A stretch of 64,000 nucleotides of DNA from a virus: IMG/VR virus record IMGVR_UViG_3300045740_000123, positions 1-64,000 of that record. One strand, written 5' to 3'. Numbering within the stretch: the stretch's first letter is position 1; every line of letters starts with the position of its first letter. The notes beneath the pieces are model-generated. The model saw nothing but the letters and a program-made list of their open reading frames with translations. It did no database searches and was not told the DNA's origin. Position numbers and translations under genes: made by a program. Shown one piece after another: positions 39,870 to 46,795 of this stretch.

Positions 39870-39888
39870 CCCAACGGCAGAGGCAAGC
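39860..39888 (+). pseudogene. Duplicated 5' fragment of the tRNA-Leu gene
   Basis: 29 nt repeat the first part of the tRNA at 40258: identical acceptor GGCCGAC, TAGCCC, then a D-loop that differs (AACGGCAGA against AATAGGAAGCA), then GGCAAGC. The copy stops at the start of the anticodon stem, directly before the HNH start codon. It looks like the relic of the original tRNA allele interrupted by HNH insertion. Confidence 0.8.
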
Positions 39889-40275
39889 ATGAAACTCTAT
39901 GGCCCATACACTCGCAAAGATGGCAGACAACATGTCATTCTTTACGAAAATGGCAAACGCAAAACAGTAAGCTATCCCAAGTATTTACTTGAGACAAAGC
40001 TTGGTCGATCCCTTTTGCCTCATGAAACCTGTGATCACATTGATGGCAATCCTTTAAACAATTCTTTAGATAACTTGCAACTGCTATCCAGAGCGGATAA
40101 CATACGCAAGCACGCAGCTCTTTTACCTGCAGAGCTGGGAACTTTCACTTGTCCTATTTGTTTGTGTTCATTTACAAAACGAATGCATAACACTAGGCAC
40201 AATCGAAAGCAAGGAAAACGTGGACCTTATTGTTCACGTTCATGTGCAGGTAAAGCTGGCCGACTAGCCCAATAG
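39889..40275 (+). CDS. HNH endonuclease inserted in a tRNA gene
   Basis: 128 aa, ATG at 39889 immediately after the tRNA fragment. HNH core: SLLPHETCDHIDGNPLNNSL and NLQLLSRADNIRKH. A C-terminal zinc knuckle follows (TCPICLCSFTKR, YCSRSCAGK). The last residues (GRLAQ, stop TAG) are read from the first 18 nt of the intact tRNA. It is a mobile nuclease whose target is most likely this tRNA. Confidence 0.85.
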   Translation: MKLYGPYTRKDGRQHVILYENGKRKTVSYPKYLLETKLGRSLLPHETCDHIDGNPLNNSLDNLQLLSRADNIRKHAALLPAELGTFTCPICLCSFTKRMHNTRHNRKQGKRGPYCSRSCAGKAGRLAQ

Positions 40276-40335
40276 GAAGCAGGCAAGCGACTTAAAATCG
40301 CTCAAGTCCCGGTTCGAATCCGGGGTCGGCTACCA
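40258..40335 (+). tRNA. tRNA-Leu (anticodon TAA)
   Basis: Acceptor GGCCGAC/GTCGGCT (one G-T pair), D-stem GCC/GGC with GG in the loop, anticodon arm AGCGA-CTTAAAA-TCGCT, 5-nt variable loop CAAGT, T-arm CCCGG-TTCGAAT-CCGGG, discriminator A and encoded CCA. The anticodon reads TTA (Leu). A short variable loop is unusual, since bacterial tRNA-Leu normally has a long variable arm. Charging by host LeuRS is therefore uncertain. Confidence 0.88.
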
Positions 40336-40356
40336 ACCCAAACTCAATTCAAACCC

Positions 40357-40719
40357 ATGCAATTCTTTGCTGCTTTCAAGTCCCTCATCCCTGAGTTCCA
40401 TGCCTACTCAGATGAGGACAATCGCTACAATCTTGGTGCCACCTGGACTGCAGCCGATGGCCTGAAGGACTATCACAACCTGGAGCTACGGTACATCCGT
40501 AACTCAGAGCGTCTTGCTCTCCAGGGTGAGCCCTGTCCTGATGGCAGCTGGCGCTACGTCGAGCCCAATGGTGCTGTCCATACCATCAGTCCTGAACGTG
40601 CCAAGCACTTCATGGAGCAAACCCAAGCTCATGCCACACTCATGGTTGGCATGCTTGATAAGTTACGGGATGCTGGCATCCTGGATCAGATGGTGGACAC
40701 CACGGCAGAACCTGCCTAA
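40357..40719 (+). CDS. Unknown phage protein
   Basis: 120 aa, mixed alpha/beta (DNRYNLGATWTAADGLKDYH, SWRYVEPNGAVHTISPERAK) ending in a helix. Leader CCAAACTCAATTCAAACCC precedes the ATG. Followed by a strong terminator. No family was recognised. Confidence 0.62.
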   Translation: MQFFAAFKSLIPEFHAYSDEDNRYNLGATWTAADGLKDYHNLELRYIRNSERLALQGEPCPDGSWRYVEPNGAVHTISPERAKHFMEQTQAHATLMVGMLDKLRDAGILDQMVDTTAEPA

Positions 40720-40739
40720 GATCACTGCGGAATGTTCGG

Positions 40740-40764
40740 CCCCTGCATGTGCGGGGGTCTTTTC
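40740..40764 (+). terminator. Intrinsic terminator
   Basis: CCCCTGC and GCGGGGG form a 7-bp stem (one T-G) with ATGT loop, followed by TCTTTTC. The next gene starts 4 nt after it, so its message must begin inside or read through. Confidence 0.8.
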
Positions 40765-40767
40765 TTC

Positions 40768-41097
40768 ATGATCACTCCAGCTCAGTCAGAGATAGTTACA
40801 GATGTAACTGAACTCATTGCAGATTGCATCCCTGATTCCGAATGGGATCGGGTGCGTCAAGCAATTGTCGAACGCATTGTTGACAACATGCCATCACAAG
40901 TCATGATGCAACTAACTAACAGCGTTGACAACTTTGATTTTGCTGAGCTGGTACTCAACACTCACTACAAAGAAGCACCAAACCTTGAGTTGATTGTCGA
41001 TGCATTCAAACTCATTGGTGCTGAACAAACTGCTGACCTGCTTGATTCACTAAACATTCAACAAGAGAATGGCATTCCAGAAGCCAATCCTTCCTGA
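40768..41097 (+). CDS. Unknown acidic phage protein
   Basis: 109 aa from the ATG at 40768; an earlier in-frame ATG would lie inside the terminator. Helical, acidic (SEIVTDVTELIADCIPDSEW). Overlaps the zinc-ribbon gene by 29 nt. The function is unknown. Confidence 0.58.
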   Translation: MITPAQSEIVTDVTELIADCIPDSEWDRVRQAIVERIVDNMPSQVMMQLTNSVDNFDFAELVLNTHYKEAPNLELIVDAFKLIGAEQTADLLDSLNIQQENGIPEANPS

Positions 41098-41473
41098 CTG
41101 TCCTCAATGCAATCAACCTGAACTCAAAGTTATTGAATCCAGGAAGACTGGTCTATCAACAAGACGCCGTAAGAAATGCGGTTGCTGTGGCTACAAGGTT
41201 ACAACCCATGAAGTTACAGCAGACTTCTTTGAAGAAGCCAAGCGCAATCTTTATCTTGTTGAGCAGCTCCACAAACTCATGGCAAATCAACCACTCACAT
41301 CCGGGGTGGTTCCACCCCCATCTGGGGTGAGTCCATCTGAGTTCAAAGCACTCAACAAATGCAGTGACTGCCAGCACAACAAAGATGGTTGTTACTGCGC
41401 TTTTGATTTCCCTGAGTACGACACTGCTGAGTCGTACGATTGCAATCACTTTCAACTCTGGAAATCCAAATGA
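41069..41473 (+). CDS. NrdR-like zinc-ribbon protein
   Basis: 134 aa. The first 45 residues (DCPQCNQPELKVIESRKTGL, STRRRKKCGCCGYKVTTHE) match the zinc ribbon of NrdR, the ribonucleotide-reductase repressor, including the RRRKxC site. The ATP-cone domain is absent. A second Cys cluster follows (CSDCQHNKDGCYCAF). It may be a DNA- or RNA-binding regulator. Confidence 0.65.
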   Translation: MAFQKPILPDCPQCNQPELKVIESRKTGLSTRRRKKCGCCGYKVTTHEVTADFFEEAKRNLYLVEQLHKLMANQPLTSGVVPPPSGVSPSEFKALNKCSDCQHNKDGCYCAFDFPEYDTAESYDCNHFQLWKSK

Positions 41474-41817
41474 CACAACAACATCCCATCACCCCATCTC
41501 CCGAGCTAATACAGCAGTGGATTGATCAATCTTTACTTGCTATCAATTATGACCATTGTATTGCTATCCGGGCCGCCCAATGGGGCGCAGACCAAGAGCT
41601 GGAGGCTTGCTGTGAATGGATTGCTGATTGGTACGGACATGGATGCAATGAGGTAATTGACAATCTCCGCACCTCACGCCGCCCCAAGCAGCCGAGCTTG
41701 AAGGAGCAGGCGCTGAAAGAACTGGCATGGGTTGACGAGCATCTCGACATGCCGCTGCACAACCACTGCAACGCTATTCACGCAATCCGCCGCGCACTGG
41801 AGCAGCTCGATGACTAA
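41470..41817 (+). CDS. MTQQHPITP-family protein, copy 1
   Basis: 115 aa from ATG at 41470. Begins MTQQHPITPSPELIQQW, has a central RAAQWGADQELEACCEW block and ends PSLKEQALKEL...IRRALEQL. The same three blocks occur at 45702, partly at 41810 and 44250. The family is frequent in cyanophages, with no known function. GC-richer DNA than the surroundings suggests cassette transfer. Confidence 0.68.
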   Translation: MTQQHPITPSPELIQQWIDQSLLAINYDHCIAIRAAQWGADQELEACCEWIADWYGHGCNEVIDNLRTSRRPKQPSLKEQALKELAWVDEHLDMPLHNHCNAIHAIRRALEQLDD

Positions 41818-42052
41818 CTTCCAAGCACTTTGCGCTGAACTGGTGAAACAACTGGAAGGATGGCAGTGCTATGCGAGCCCGGATGGCCCCAACGCTAAGG
41901 TGCTGGACCGCGCCCGAGCCGCCCTATCCCAGCCCAAGCCGCCGAGTTTGAAGGAGCAGGCGCTAGAGGCGTTAGCTCACATTCTCAATAACAGCTCTAC
42001 TCAACTTGGTGCAGACACCATCCGCCGCGCACTTGAACAACTCCCTGATTAA
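41810..42052 (+). CDS. MTQQHPITP-family protein, truncated form
   Basis: 80 aa from ATG at 41810, overlapping copy 1 by 8 nt. It lacks the MTQQHP start and central block but keeps the end: PPSLKEQALEALAHI...TIRRALEQLPD. This looks like a shortened paralogue of the previous gene. Unknown role. Confidence 0.6.
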   Translation: MTNFQALCAELVKQLEGWQCYASPDGPNAKVLDRARAALSQPKPPSLKEQALEALAHILNNSSTQLGADTIRRALEQLPD

Positions 42053-42056
42053 TTCA

Positions 42057-42359
42057 ATGACAACCAAACGCCAGTACGACTACACCATTGGTGATCGCGT
42101 AGCAGAGCGTCCCAAATCCCATGGTATCTTTGCTGTACGCAATGAAACCAAAGATCGTATTCAGCAGTACAGGTCCCAGCGCTATGGCACTGTTGTTGGT
42201 ATTAATCTGAAACCAAACAAGTCAGGTGCTAAGCAGAAGTTCTTGCTGATCAGGTGGGATCATTTGCAGACTCCCACGGAACATGCACAGATGAGGATCT
42301 GTCCTGCTGATCAACTCCAGCGTTTACAATCTGAGGGTTATGGATTCGAAGTCGAATGA
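42057..42359 (+). CDS. Small beta-barrel-like protein
   Basis: 100 aa. Basic, strand-rich: YDYTIGDRVAERPKSHGIFA, then RYGTVVGINLKPNKSGAKQK and FLLIRWDHL, an SH3/KOW-like pattern, which could bind nucleic acid. It overlaps the cupin gene by 4 nt. Unrecognised family. Confidence 0.58.
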   Translation: MTTKRQYDYTIGDRVAERPKSHGIFAVRNETKDRIQQYRSQRYGTVVGINLKPNKSGAKQKFLLIRWDHLQTPTEHAQMRICPADQLQRLQSEGYGFEVE

Positions 42360-42712
42360 AAGTCGACAAGCCATGGGGTTGGTACAACACACTGACCCCA
42401 GAACAAACCTCATTGTTCCGTGGCTACCTCGTTAAAGAACTACACATCAACAAAGGCCATCGCCTTAGCCTTCAGCGCCATCAACACCGGTGTGAACACT
42501 GGATTGTTGTCAATGGCGAAGGATTGTTTGAGTGTGATGGCCGCACACAAATTGTTAATGAAGGTACTCACTTGTACATTCCAAAGCAATCAGTCCATCG
42601 CCTCACTGCAACAAACCAAGACATTCGCATTGTCGAAGTTCAATGCGGTGAAGTAATCTCTGAAGACGACATCGAACGTTTAGAAGATGATTATGAACGA
42701 TCACAGAACTAG
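42356..42712 (+). CDS. Cupin protein, mannose-6-phosphate isomerase type II-like
   Basis: 118 aa. PWGWYNTLTP..YLVKEL, then LSLQRHQHRCEHWIVVNGEG and THLYIPKQSVHRLTATNQD: this is the cupin domain of bifunctional GDP-mannose pyrophosphorylase/isomerase enzymes, with His residues for the metal. As a single domain it could isomerise sugar phosphates or act in surface-sugar modification. Overlaps genes on both sides, so it belongs to the thyX transcript. Confidence 0.75.
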   Translation: MKVDKPWGWYNTLTPEQTSLFRGYLVKELHINKGHRLSLQRHQHRCEHWIVVNGEGLFECDGRTQIVNEGTHLYIPKQSVHRLTATNQDIRIVEVQCGEVISEDDIERLEDDYERSQN

Positions 42713-42902
42713 CATGATTCTTCAGTCTATTGTCTGGGGTTTAATCTTTGGAACATTCATTGTACTTTTCATCGCAATGATCTTTGATACGCCAGAAACA
42801 ACTAGAGAGAAATTCAAAGTTGTTGACAACTACAAAGGTTGCGATGTTGTTCAGTACAATGATCCATCACAACGCTATCAGTACTTCTTGCACTGCTCAT
42901 GA
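42687..42902 (+). CDS. Small single-span membrane protein
   Basis: 71 aa. One membrane helix (ILQSIVWGLIFGTFIVLFIA) is followed by a short polar domain with two Cys residues. ATG at 42687 or 42693. Overlaps the cupin gene before and thyX after. The function is unknown. Confidence 0.6.
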   Translation: MIMNDHRTSMILQSIVWGLIFGTFIVLFIAMIFDTPETTREKFKVVDNYKGCDVVQYNDPSQRYQYFLHCS

Positions 42903-43537
42903 ACGTTGACTTAACTTGGGTAACGCCCAATGCTGAAGAACTCATCGTTAAGATGGCACGGGTCTCAGCACCTAAGAACCAAGACAACATGGAGACAGCT
43001 CCAAAGTTGTTGCGTTACTTGATCAAGCACAAGCACTGGTCGCCATTTGAAATGGCAAACATGTGCGTAGAAATCGAGACGACGCGTGCAATCTCACCAC
43101 AGATTCTTCGTCATCGTTCGTTTAGCTTCCAGGAATTTAGTCAGCGTTATGCAGACACAAATGAACTGGGCTCAGCTGTTATTCCGCATCTACGTAGACA
43201 AGATCAGAAGAACAGGCAAAACAGTATTGATGACTTATCTTCTGATCTTGTTGGTACTTATTATCGACGCATCAGTGAACTGTATGAGAACGCAGAACAT
43301 CTGTATCGCGAGATGGTAAGCAATGGTATTGCCAAGGAATGTGCCCGTTCCATTCTGCCGCTATCGACACAGACCCGTCTCTTCATGAACGGTACACTTA
43401 GGTCTTATATACATTATTTACAAGTGCGAACTGACCCAAGTACTCAGCTTGAGCATCGACAAATTGCCTTGGAAATCAAAAAGATTTTTTGCCAACAGTT
43501 TCCAATTATTGGTGAGGCTGTATTTAGTGATCAATGA
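42899..43537 (+). CDS. thyX: Flavin-dependent thymidylate synthase ThyX
   Basis: 212 aa. The ThyX signature RHRSFSFQEFSQRY is present (family consensus RHRxxSxNExSxRY; Gln replaces Asn here), with HWSPFEMANMC before it and TQLEHRQIA near the end. It makes dTMP from dUMP with FAD and methylene-THF, complementing phage dCTP deaminase. A diverged copy of its last 42 residues lies at 44761, beyond an HNH gene and three small genes. Confidence 0.9.
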   Translation: MNVDLTWVTPNAEELIVKMARVSAPKNQDNMETAPKLLRYLIKHKHWSPFEMANMCVEIETTRAISPQILRHRSFSFQEFSQRYADTNELGSAVIPHLRRQDQKNRQNSIDDLSSDLVGTYYRRISELYENAEHLYREMVSNGIAKECARSILPLSTQTRLFMNGTLRSYIHYLQVRTDPSTQLEHRQIALEIKKIFCQQFPIIGEAVFSDQ

Positions 43538-43995
43538 TTAAGCATTGTCGTTATTGTGAGCAGGATAAACCTTCTGCTCACTTTTCTCCACACCCACATA
43601 CAACTGATCGTTTAAGTAACAAATGCAAAGACTGTGTCAGTGTTTACAACAAACTTCGACATTCAAAAAGAACCAGAAAAGAACTGGATTTAATCAATGC
43701 AAAACGAAGAGCAAACAGAAACACATGGAAAACCGATAGGAAAAAACATTTCAAAAGAGCATATGGAATTACTGTTGAAGACTATGAGGTAATGCTGGTT
43801 AACCAAAATAGTGTTTGCAAGATTTGCAATAAACCATGCAAGTCAGGTAAAAGTTTAGCTGTTGATCATTGCCATGAAACCGGAAAGGTCCGAGGTTTAC
43901 TGTGTGCAAAATGCAACACAAATCTTGGACGTATCGAAGCATACCTTCGTGATCCTAAACCATGGGATGATTATCTTAAATCCTACGAACCTTAA
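43534..43995 (+). CDS. Endonuclease VII-type HNH nuclease after thyX
   Basis: 153 aa. N-terminal CRYCEQDKPSAHF knuckle and CKDC, then CKICNKPCKSGKSLAVDHCH and ETGKVRGLLCAKCNTNLG: the recombination endonuclease VII/HNH core. The start overlaps the thyX stop by 4 nt (ATGA). The core is near-identical in motif to the genes at 61913 and 63729, so these belong to one mobile family. Confidence 0.85.
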   Translation: MIKHCRYCEQDKPSAHFSPHPHTTDRLSNKCKDCVSVYNKLRHSKRTRKELDLINAKRRANRNTWKTDRKKHFKRAYGITVEDYEVMLVNQNSVCKICNKPCKSGKSLAVDHCHETGKVRGLLCAKCNTNLGRIEAYLRDPKPWDDYLKSYEP

Positions 43996-44014
43996 CCATT
44001 ACCACTAATCACCC

Positions 44015-44230
44015 ATGCCCGTAACAACAATCAAACGCTGTCAATATGAATCCGAGTGGTGGTGGACAGTTGAAGACTGCGTTGCCGAGTACGACGTAGA
44101 GCCTGGCTCTGGCCTCACCATCAAGTATCACGACGACAATGATCAAGTGGGTGAGATAAAGCTAAGCCTTAGCAAGGAAGACGCTCTTCTCATTCGTGAT
44201 GCAATCAATCAGCTTTATCCGCCCTCTTAG
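44015..44230 (+). CDS. Small unknown cassette protein
   Basis: 71 aa, acidic (WWWTVEDCVAEYDVEPGSGL, then EDALLIRDAINQLYP). Preceded by CCATTACCACTAATCACCC, the same 19-nt leader as the gene at 45702. It belongs to the stretch inserted between thyX and its relic. Unknown function. Confidence 0.58.
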   Translation: MPVTTIKRCQYESEWWWTVEDCVAEYDVEPGSGLTIKYHDDNDQVGEIKLSLSKEDALLIRDAINQLYPPS

Positions 44231-44249
44231 CCGCTTCTACTAATCACCT

Positions 44250-44486
44250 ATGACACAACAACATCCCATCACCCCGTCTAACCTTTCACCACAAGCCTGG
44301 GTTGTATTAGAAGCAGCCTATCAAGCACCTGACGGTAGGAACGCCACTCGCCAATGCGTTGCCGCCGCCCTGCGAGCTGCTGCGAATGAATTGGGCTATC
44401 GCATCATCTACGACGACGGTGACACCGAGTACAGGATTGATGTCACTGATCTGCTAGCCATTGCCGCCGAGCTTGAAGCCCAGTAG
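44250..44486 (+). CDS. MTQQHPITP-family protein, short copy
   Basis: 78 aa. Shares MTQQHPITP with 41470 and 45702, then a different body (SPQAWVVLEAAYQAPDGRNA, QCVAAALRAAANE, DLLAIAAELEAQ) that resembles 46212. A recombinant of family start and another module. Its stop is inside the repeated string GCCCAGTAGTCACCTTC. Confidence 0.6.
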   Translation: MTQQHPITPSNLSPQAWVVLEAAYQAPDGRNATRQCVAAALRAAANELGYRIIYDDGDTEYRIDVTDLLAIAAELEAQ

Positions 44487-44500
44487 TCACCTTCACTTCT

Positions 44501-44734
44501 ATGTCTGACAAGAAATCAACCAAGAAAATCGAGCGTTACAAGCTCGAAGCAGCATTCGTCTCCCTGGCGGACTACGACGTAACCACCAAAGGCGACGACT
44601 TCATGGAAGTGTCCATGTGGCACAACGGTGAGGGCTTCGATGTCATCGTCAACAGCAATGGCGAACAACGCTTTTGCCTGACATGGGGGCAGTACAAGGC
44701 GCTCAAGACGCTCGTAAAAGAGCTGGACGGCTAA
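44501..44734 (+). CDS. Small unknown cassette protein
   Basis: 77 aa, alpha/beta (YKLEAAFVSLADYDVTTKGD, FCLTWGQYKALKTLVKELDG). Leader CCTTCACTTCT is shared with the gene at 46212. Followed by the repeat GCCCAGTAGTCACCTTCC and then the thyX relic. The function is unknown. Confidence 0.55.
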   Translation: MSDKKSTKKIERYKLEAAFVSLADYDVTTKGDDFMEVSMWHNGEGFDVIVNSNGEQRFCLTWGQYKALKTLVKELDG

Positions 44735-44760
44735 GCCCAGTAGTCACCTTCCCTAAATGA

Positions 44761-44889
44761 ATCCACTACCTTGATCTCCGCTGCTCCAATGGAACTCAAC
44801 TCGAGCACCAACAAATTGCCAGAGCAATCAGAAAAATCTTCTGTGAACAATTCCCAATCATTGGAGAAGCTGTGTTCTCAGCAGATTAA
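44761..44889 (+). pseudogene. thyX: Relic of the 3' end of a second thyX allele
   Basis: Read in frame, 42 codons end in TAA and align without gaps to the ThyX C-terminus: IHYL, TQLEH.QIA, I.KIFC.QFPIIGEAVFS. Residues between differ (LDLRCSNG against QVRTDPS), and synonymous sites are also diverged, so it is a different allele, not a recent duplicate. It lies 1.2 kb past the intact gene, beyond the HNH nuclease. Confidence 0.85.
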
Positions 44890-45061
44890 TGACTTGATTG
44901 AAAAGTACGAGGAGCCCGAGCAAGCCCGTCAGTTTTTAATGAAGGCTGGCGTCATTGATGAAGACGGTAATCTAATGCCTCCATGCCAAAAGACCCCAGA
45001 GAAAACTCAGGGGCCATTGGATGAATGGAGATCAGAAGGTCGCGGCGCTTTGTTTTTTTAA
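44789..45061 (+). CDS. Small protein whose N-terminus is read from thyX relic DNA
   Basis: 90 aa if started at ATG 44789. Residues up to about 33 are encoded in another frame of the thyX relic and look random. From there, LIEKYEEPEQARQFLMKAGV and IDEDGNLMPPC form a pattern I associate with short cyanophage proteins. The natural start has apparently been lost or replaced by the recombination that left the relic. A TTG near 44894 is an alternative start. Confidence 0.45.
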   Translation: MELNSSTNKLPEQSEKSSVNNSQSLEKLCSQQINDLIEKYEEPEQARQFLMKAGVIDEDGNLMPPCQKTPEKTQGPLDEWRSEGRGALFF

Positions 45062-45148
45062 TTCAGTAACAGCATGCTTGGACTCCACATCCTTGCGCGT
45101 CTGCTTCTTCCGTTTGTCTACCAGGTAGACGATCAGTGCTTTGTTCAT
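45032..45148 (-). CDS. Small basic protein, antisense mini-operon
   Basis: 38 aa, beginning MNKALIVYLVDKRKKQTRKD. ATG at 45148 has GGAGG 9 nt upstream, unlike the plus-strand genes around it, and overlaps the DUF4278 stop as ATGA. Its end overlaps the plus-strand gene. The function is unknown. Confidence 0.5.
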   Translation of the reverse strand: MNKALIVYLVDKRKKQTRKDVESKHAVTELKKQSAATF

Positions 45149-45297
45149 TTGATTTGACCTCCGGTGACAAAGGGAAAGTAGCAAACGTTACGGTAGGTCA
45201 GACAGAGCCAGGGACGGTGGGCTAAGTTCCACCAGGCTTTGTCTGCCTTGGCCTGATCCTCTTGGTTGTATTTGCAACCACGATACGTTAACGTCAT
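45145..45297 (-). CDS. DUF4278 protein
   Basis: 50 aa from ATG at 45297. MTLTYRGCKYNQED and a second LTYRNVCYFP segment match DUF4278, a small domain largely confined to cyanobacteria and their phages, with no known function. It lies on the strand opposite to the whole early module, together with 45032-45148. This pair looks like a captured cassette. Confidence 0.65.
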   Translation of the reverse strand: MTLTYRGCKYNQEDQAKADKAWWNLAHRPWLCLTYRNVCYFPFVTGGQIK

Positions 45298-45327
45298 GGG
45301 TTTTGTATCTATTGATACGGAAACTAT

Positions 45328-45678
45328 ATGACGATTGATGTATATGATGTCGTTCACCTGGTAACACAACTCAAAAGTTTAATGAAAGGTTTTGGTTCAA
45401 CTCAACAACCAACAAAGTCAGCAGCGTATTGGATAGCTGCTTATGCCAAAGACAACGAAGATGAACCACTTGGTGTGGTTAAGAAAGTCTTGACCTATAA
45501 ACCAGGACAGGACAAAGAACTCTTGATGATTCGTTACTGCAATTCAGTAATGAAAATCAACCGAAACATATGGGAGATGTTGGTCCACCAAGGACCAACT
45601 GAGATTCCAGACTCTGGTGACCAAATTGTTTTACGATTATCCAGGGAAAAGTTCAAGGGTTCTGCTCAAGTAAACTGA
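45328..45678 (+). CDS. Unknown phage protein
   Basis: 116 aa, alpha/beta, basic (IDVYDVVHLVTQLKSLMKGF, KKVLTYKPGQDKELLMIRYC). Divergent from the DUF4278 gene with only 30 nt between the start codons. Not recognised. Confidence 0.58.
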   Translation: MTIDVYDVVHLVTQLKSLMKGFGSTQQPTKSAAYWIAAYAKDNEDEPLGVVKKVLTYKPGQDKELLMIRYCNSVMKINRNIWEMLVHQGPTEIPDSGDQIVLRLSREKFKGSAQVN

Positions 45679-45701
45679 CTAGCCATTACCACTAATCACC
45701 C

Positions 45702-46052
45702 ATGACACAACAACATCCCATCACCCCACCGCAGGAGCTGATTGAACAATGGGTGGACGAGTACATACATACCAAGCCAGACTGCACTGCTCCGCAGCTT
45801 GTTGCCGCCCGCTCCGCCCAATGGGGCGCAGACCAAGAGCTGGAGGCGTGCTGTGAGTGGCTGGAGCAGCAGACTCTGTGTGGCCACCAAGACTTGCTTC
45901 CTTCATTCCGCGCCGCCCGCCGCCCCAAGCCGCCGAACTTGAAGGAACAGGCGCTTGAAATCGTGAGGAAAACTCCAGTCAACAGCGCCGCACTTTATTC
46001 CTATGAGCACGTAGAAATCATCCGCCGTGCACTGGAGCAACTCAATGACTGA
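45702..46052 (+). CDS. MTQQHPITP-family protein, copy 2
   Basis: 116 aa. MTQQHPITPPQELIEQWVDE, then ARSAQWGADQELEACCEWLE and a final LKEQALEIV..IIRRALEQLND. Same block order as 41470 with a different middle. Leader CCATTACCACTAATCACCC is identical to that of 44015. Cassette paralogue of unknown function. Confidence 0.68.
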   Translation: MTQQHPITPPQELIEQWVDEYIHTKPDCTAPQLVAARSAQWGADQELEACCEWLEQQTLCGHQDLLPSFRAARRPKPPNLKEQALEIVRKTPVNSAALYSYEHVEIIRRALEQLND

Positions 46053-46197
46053 ACTACAGCACACTGACGAGGATCTTGATGAGTTTGCCACCTTCTGGTG
46101 GCGACCGGAAACAGATGACCTCACCGTTGCCACAGCAATCGAAAACGGCCAAATGACGGCGTTTGTTAGGGCTGTAGCTACATGGCTTACCGAATAG
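46045..46197 (+). CDS. Small acidic cassette protein
   Basis: 50 aa, ATG at 46045 overlapping the previous stop by 8 nt. Acidic with Trp pair (LDEFATFWWRPETDD) and a hydrophobic helical end (GQMTAFVRAVATWLTE). Unrecognised. Confidence 0.5.
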   Translation: MTELQHTDEDLDEFATFWWRPETDDLTVATAIENGQMTAFVRAVATWLTE

Positions 46198-46211
46198 TCG
46201 CTTCCACTTCT

Positions 46212-46457
46212 ATGTCTGATCTTTCACCCGCTGCAGAAGCAGTTCTAAATGCCTACATGGATAACTGTGGCTGGCTAGATGGCCCTCTGCAAAGGGATTA
46301 TCAATGCGTTGCCACCACCCTGCGAGCTGCTGCGGATCAGGTGGTGCCGGAGGAGCCGCTTTACGGGGGTGATCAGCGCTGGATGTTTGAGCGCGATGCC
46401 CGCCAGGATTGTCGTAAGAAACTCCTCGCAATCGCTGATGAGCTTGAAACCCAGTAG
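46212..46457 (+). CDS. Cassette paralogue of the 44250 gene body
   Basis: 81 aa from ATG at 46212. LSPAAEAVLNAYMDN, QCVATTLRAAADQ and LLAIADELETQ parallel the body of 44250 (WVVLEAAYQAP, QCVAAALRAAANE, LLAIAAELEAQ). Leader CTTCCACTTCT resembles that of 44501. The stop is again in CCCAGTAGTCACCTT. Function unknown. Confidence 0.6.
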   Translation: MSDLSPAAEAVLNAYMDNCGWLDGPLQRDYQCVATTLRAAADQVVPEEPLYGGDQRWMFERDARQDCRKKLLAIADELETQ

Positions 46458-46476
46458 TCACCTTTATTAAAAGCTA

Positions 46477-46498
46477 AGCCGTGTGTGGAACCACGGCT
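46477..46498 (+). terminator. Hairpin after the cassette array
   Basis: AGCCGTG and CACGGCT form a perfect 7-bp stem with an 8-nt loop. No T-run follows, so it is at best a weak terminator. Confidence 0.4.
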
Positions 46499-46534
46499 CT
46501 ATGCTCTCCAGCTCAGACCAAGCTTCACGAGGCA

Positions 46535-46795
46535 AGGCCCTGACCGTTGCTGGTTACGGGTAACGCCCATGAAGTACAAAGGGCTTCCAAATCCTACATA
46601 AATGTTTTATATTTGCACTGGTTCTGCAGACCACTCGTGGCCACGAGTTAACCAGGAGGTGCAGAGTGGAAGCTGCACCTTTGACAAAAACGATGAAGCA
46701 AGCTGGGGAGTAAGGGCCGACCCTTACTTAAAATCCGTGAACGGGATCCCTAGCCCTTCATCACTGGACCTGAGCAAGTCCATAAACTACTCATA
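46535..46795 (+). ncRNA. Hairpin-dense region before the Gp88-like gene
   Basis: Successive stems are visible: GTTAC/GTAAC, GCCC/GGGC, ACTCGT/ACGAGT within GGTT/AACC, AGGTGCAG/CTGCACCT (8 bp), GTAAGGG/CCCTTAC (7 bp) and GGAC/GTCC. A 64-codon frame (46602-46796) crosses it but has no convincing protein features. The density of perfect stems suggests a structured RNA or leader. No known family was recognised. Confidence 0.42.

Noticed and set aside
40258-40335. Ochre suppressor tRNA
   Set aside because: The anticodon is TAA, which reads TTA (Leu); a TAA-stop suppressor would need TTA as anticodon.
39851-40335. Group I intron in tRNA-Leu(TAA), as in cyanobacteria
   Set aside because: The 3' copy is a complete tRNA and no P/Q/R/S core is present between the two copies, so this is duplication around an HNH gene, not an intron.
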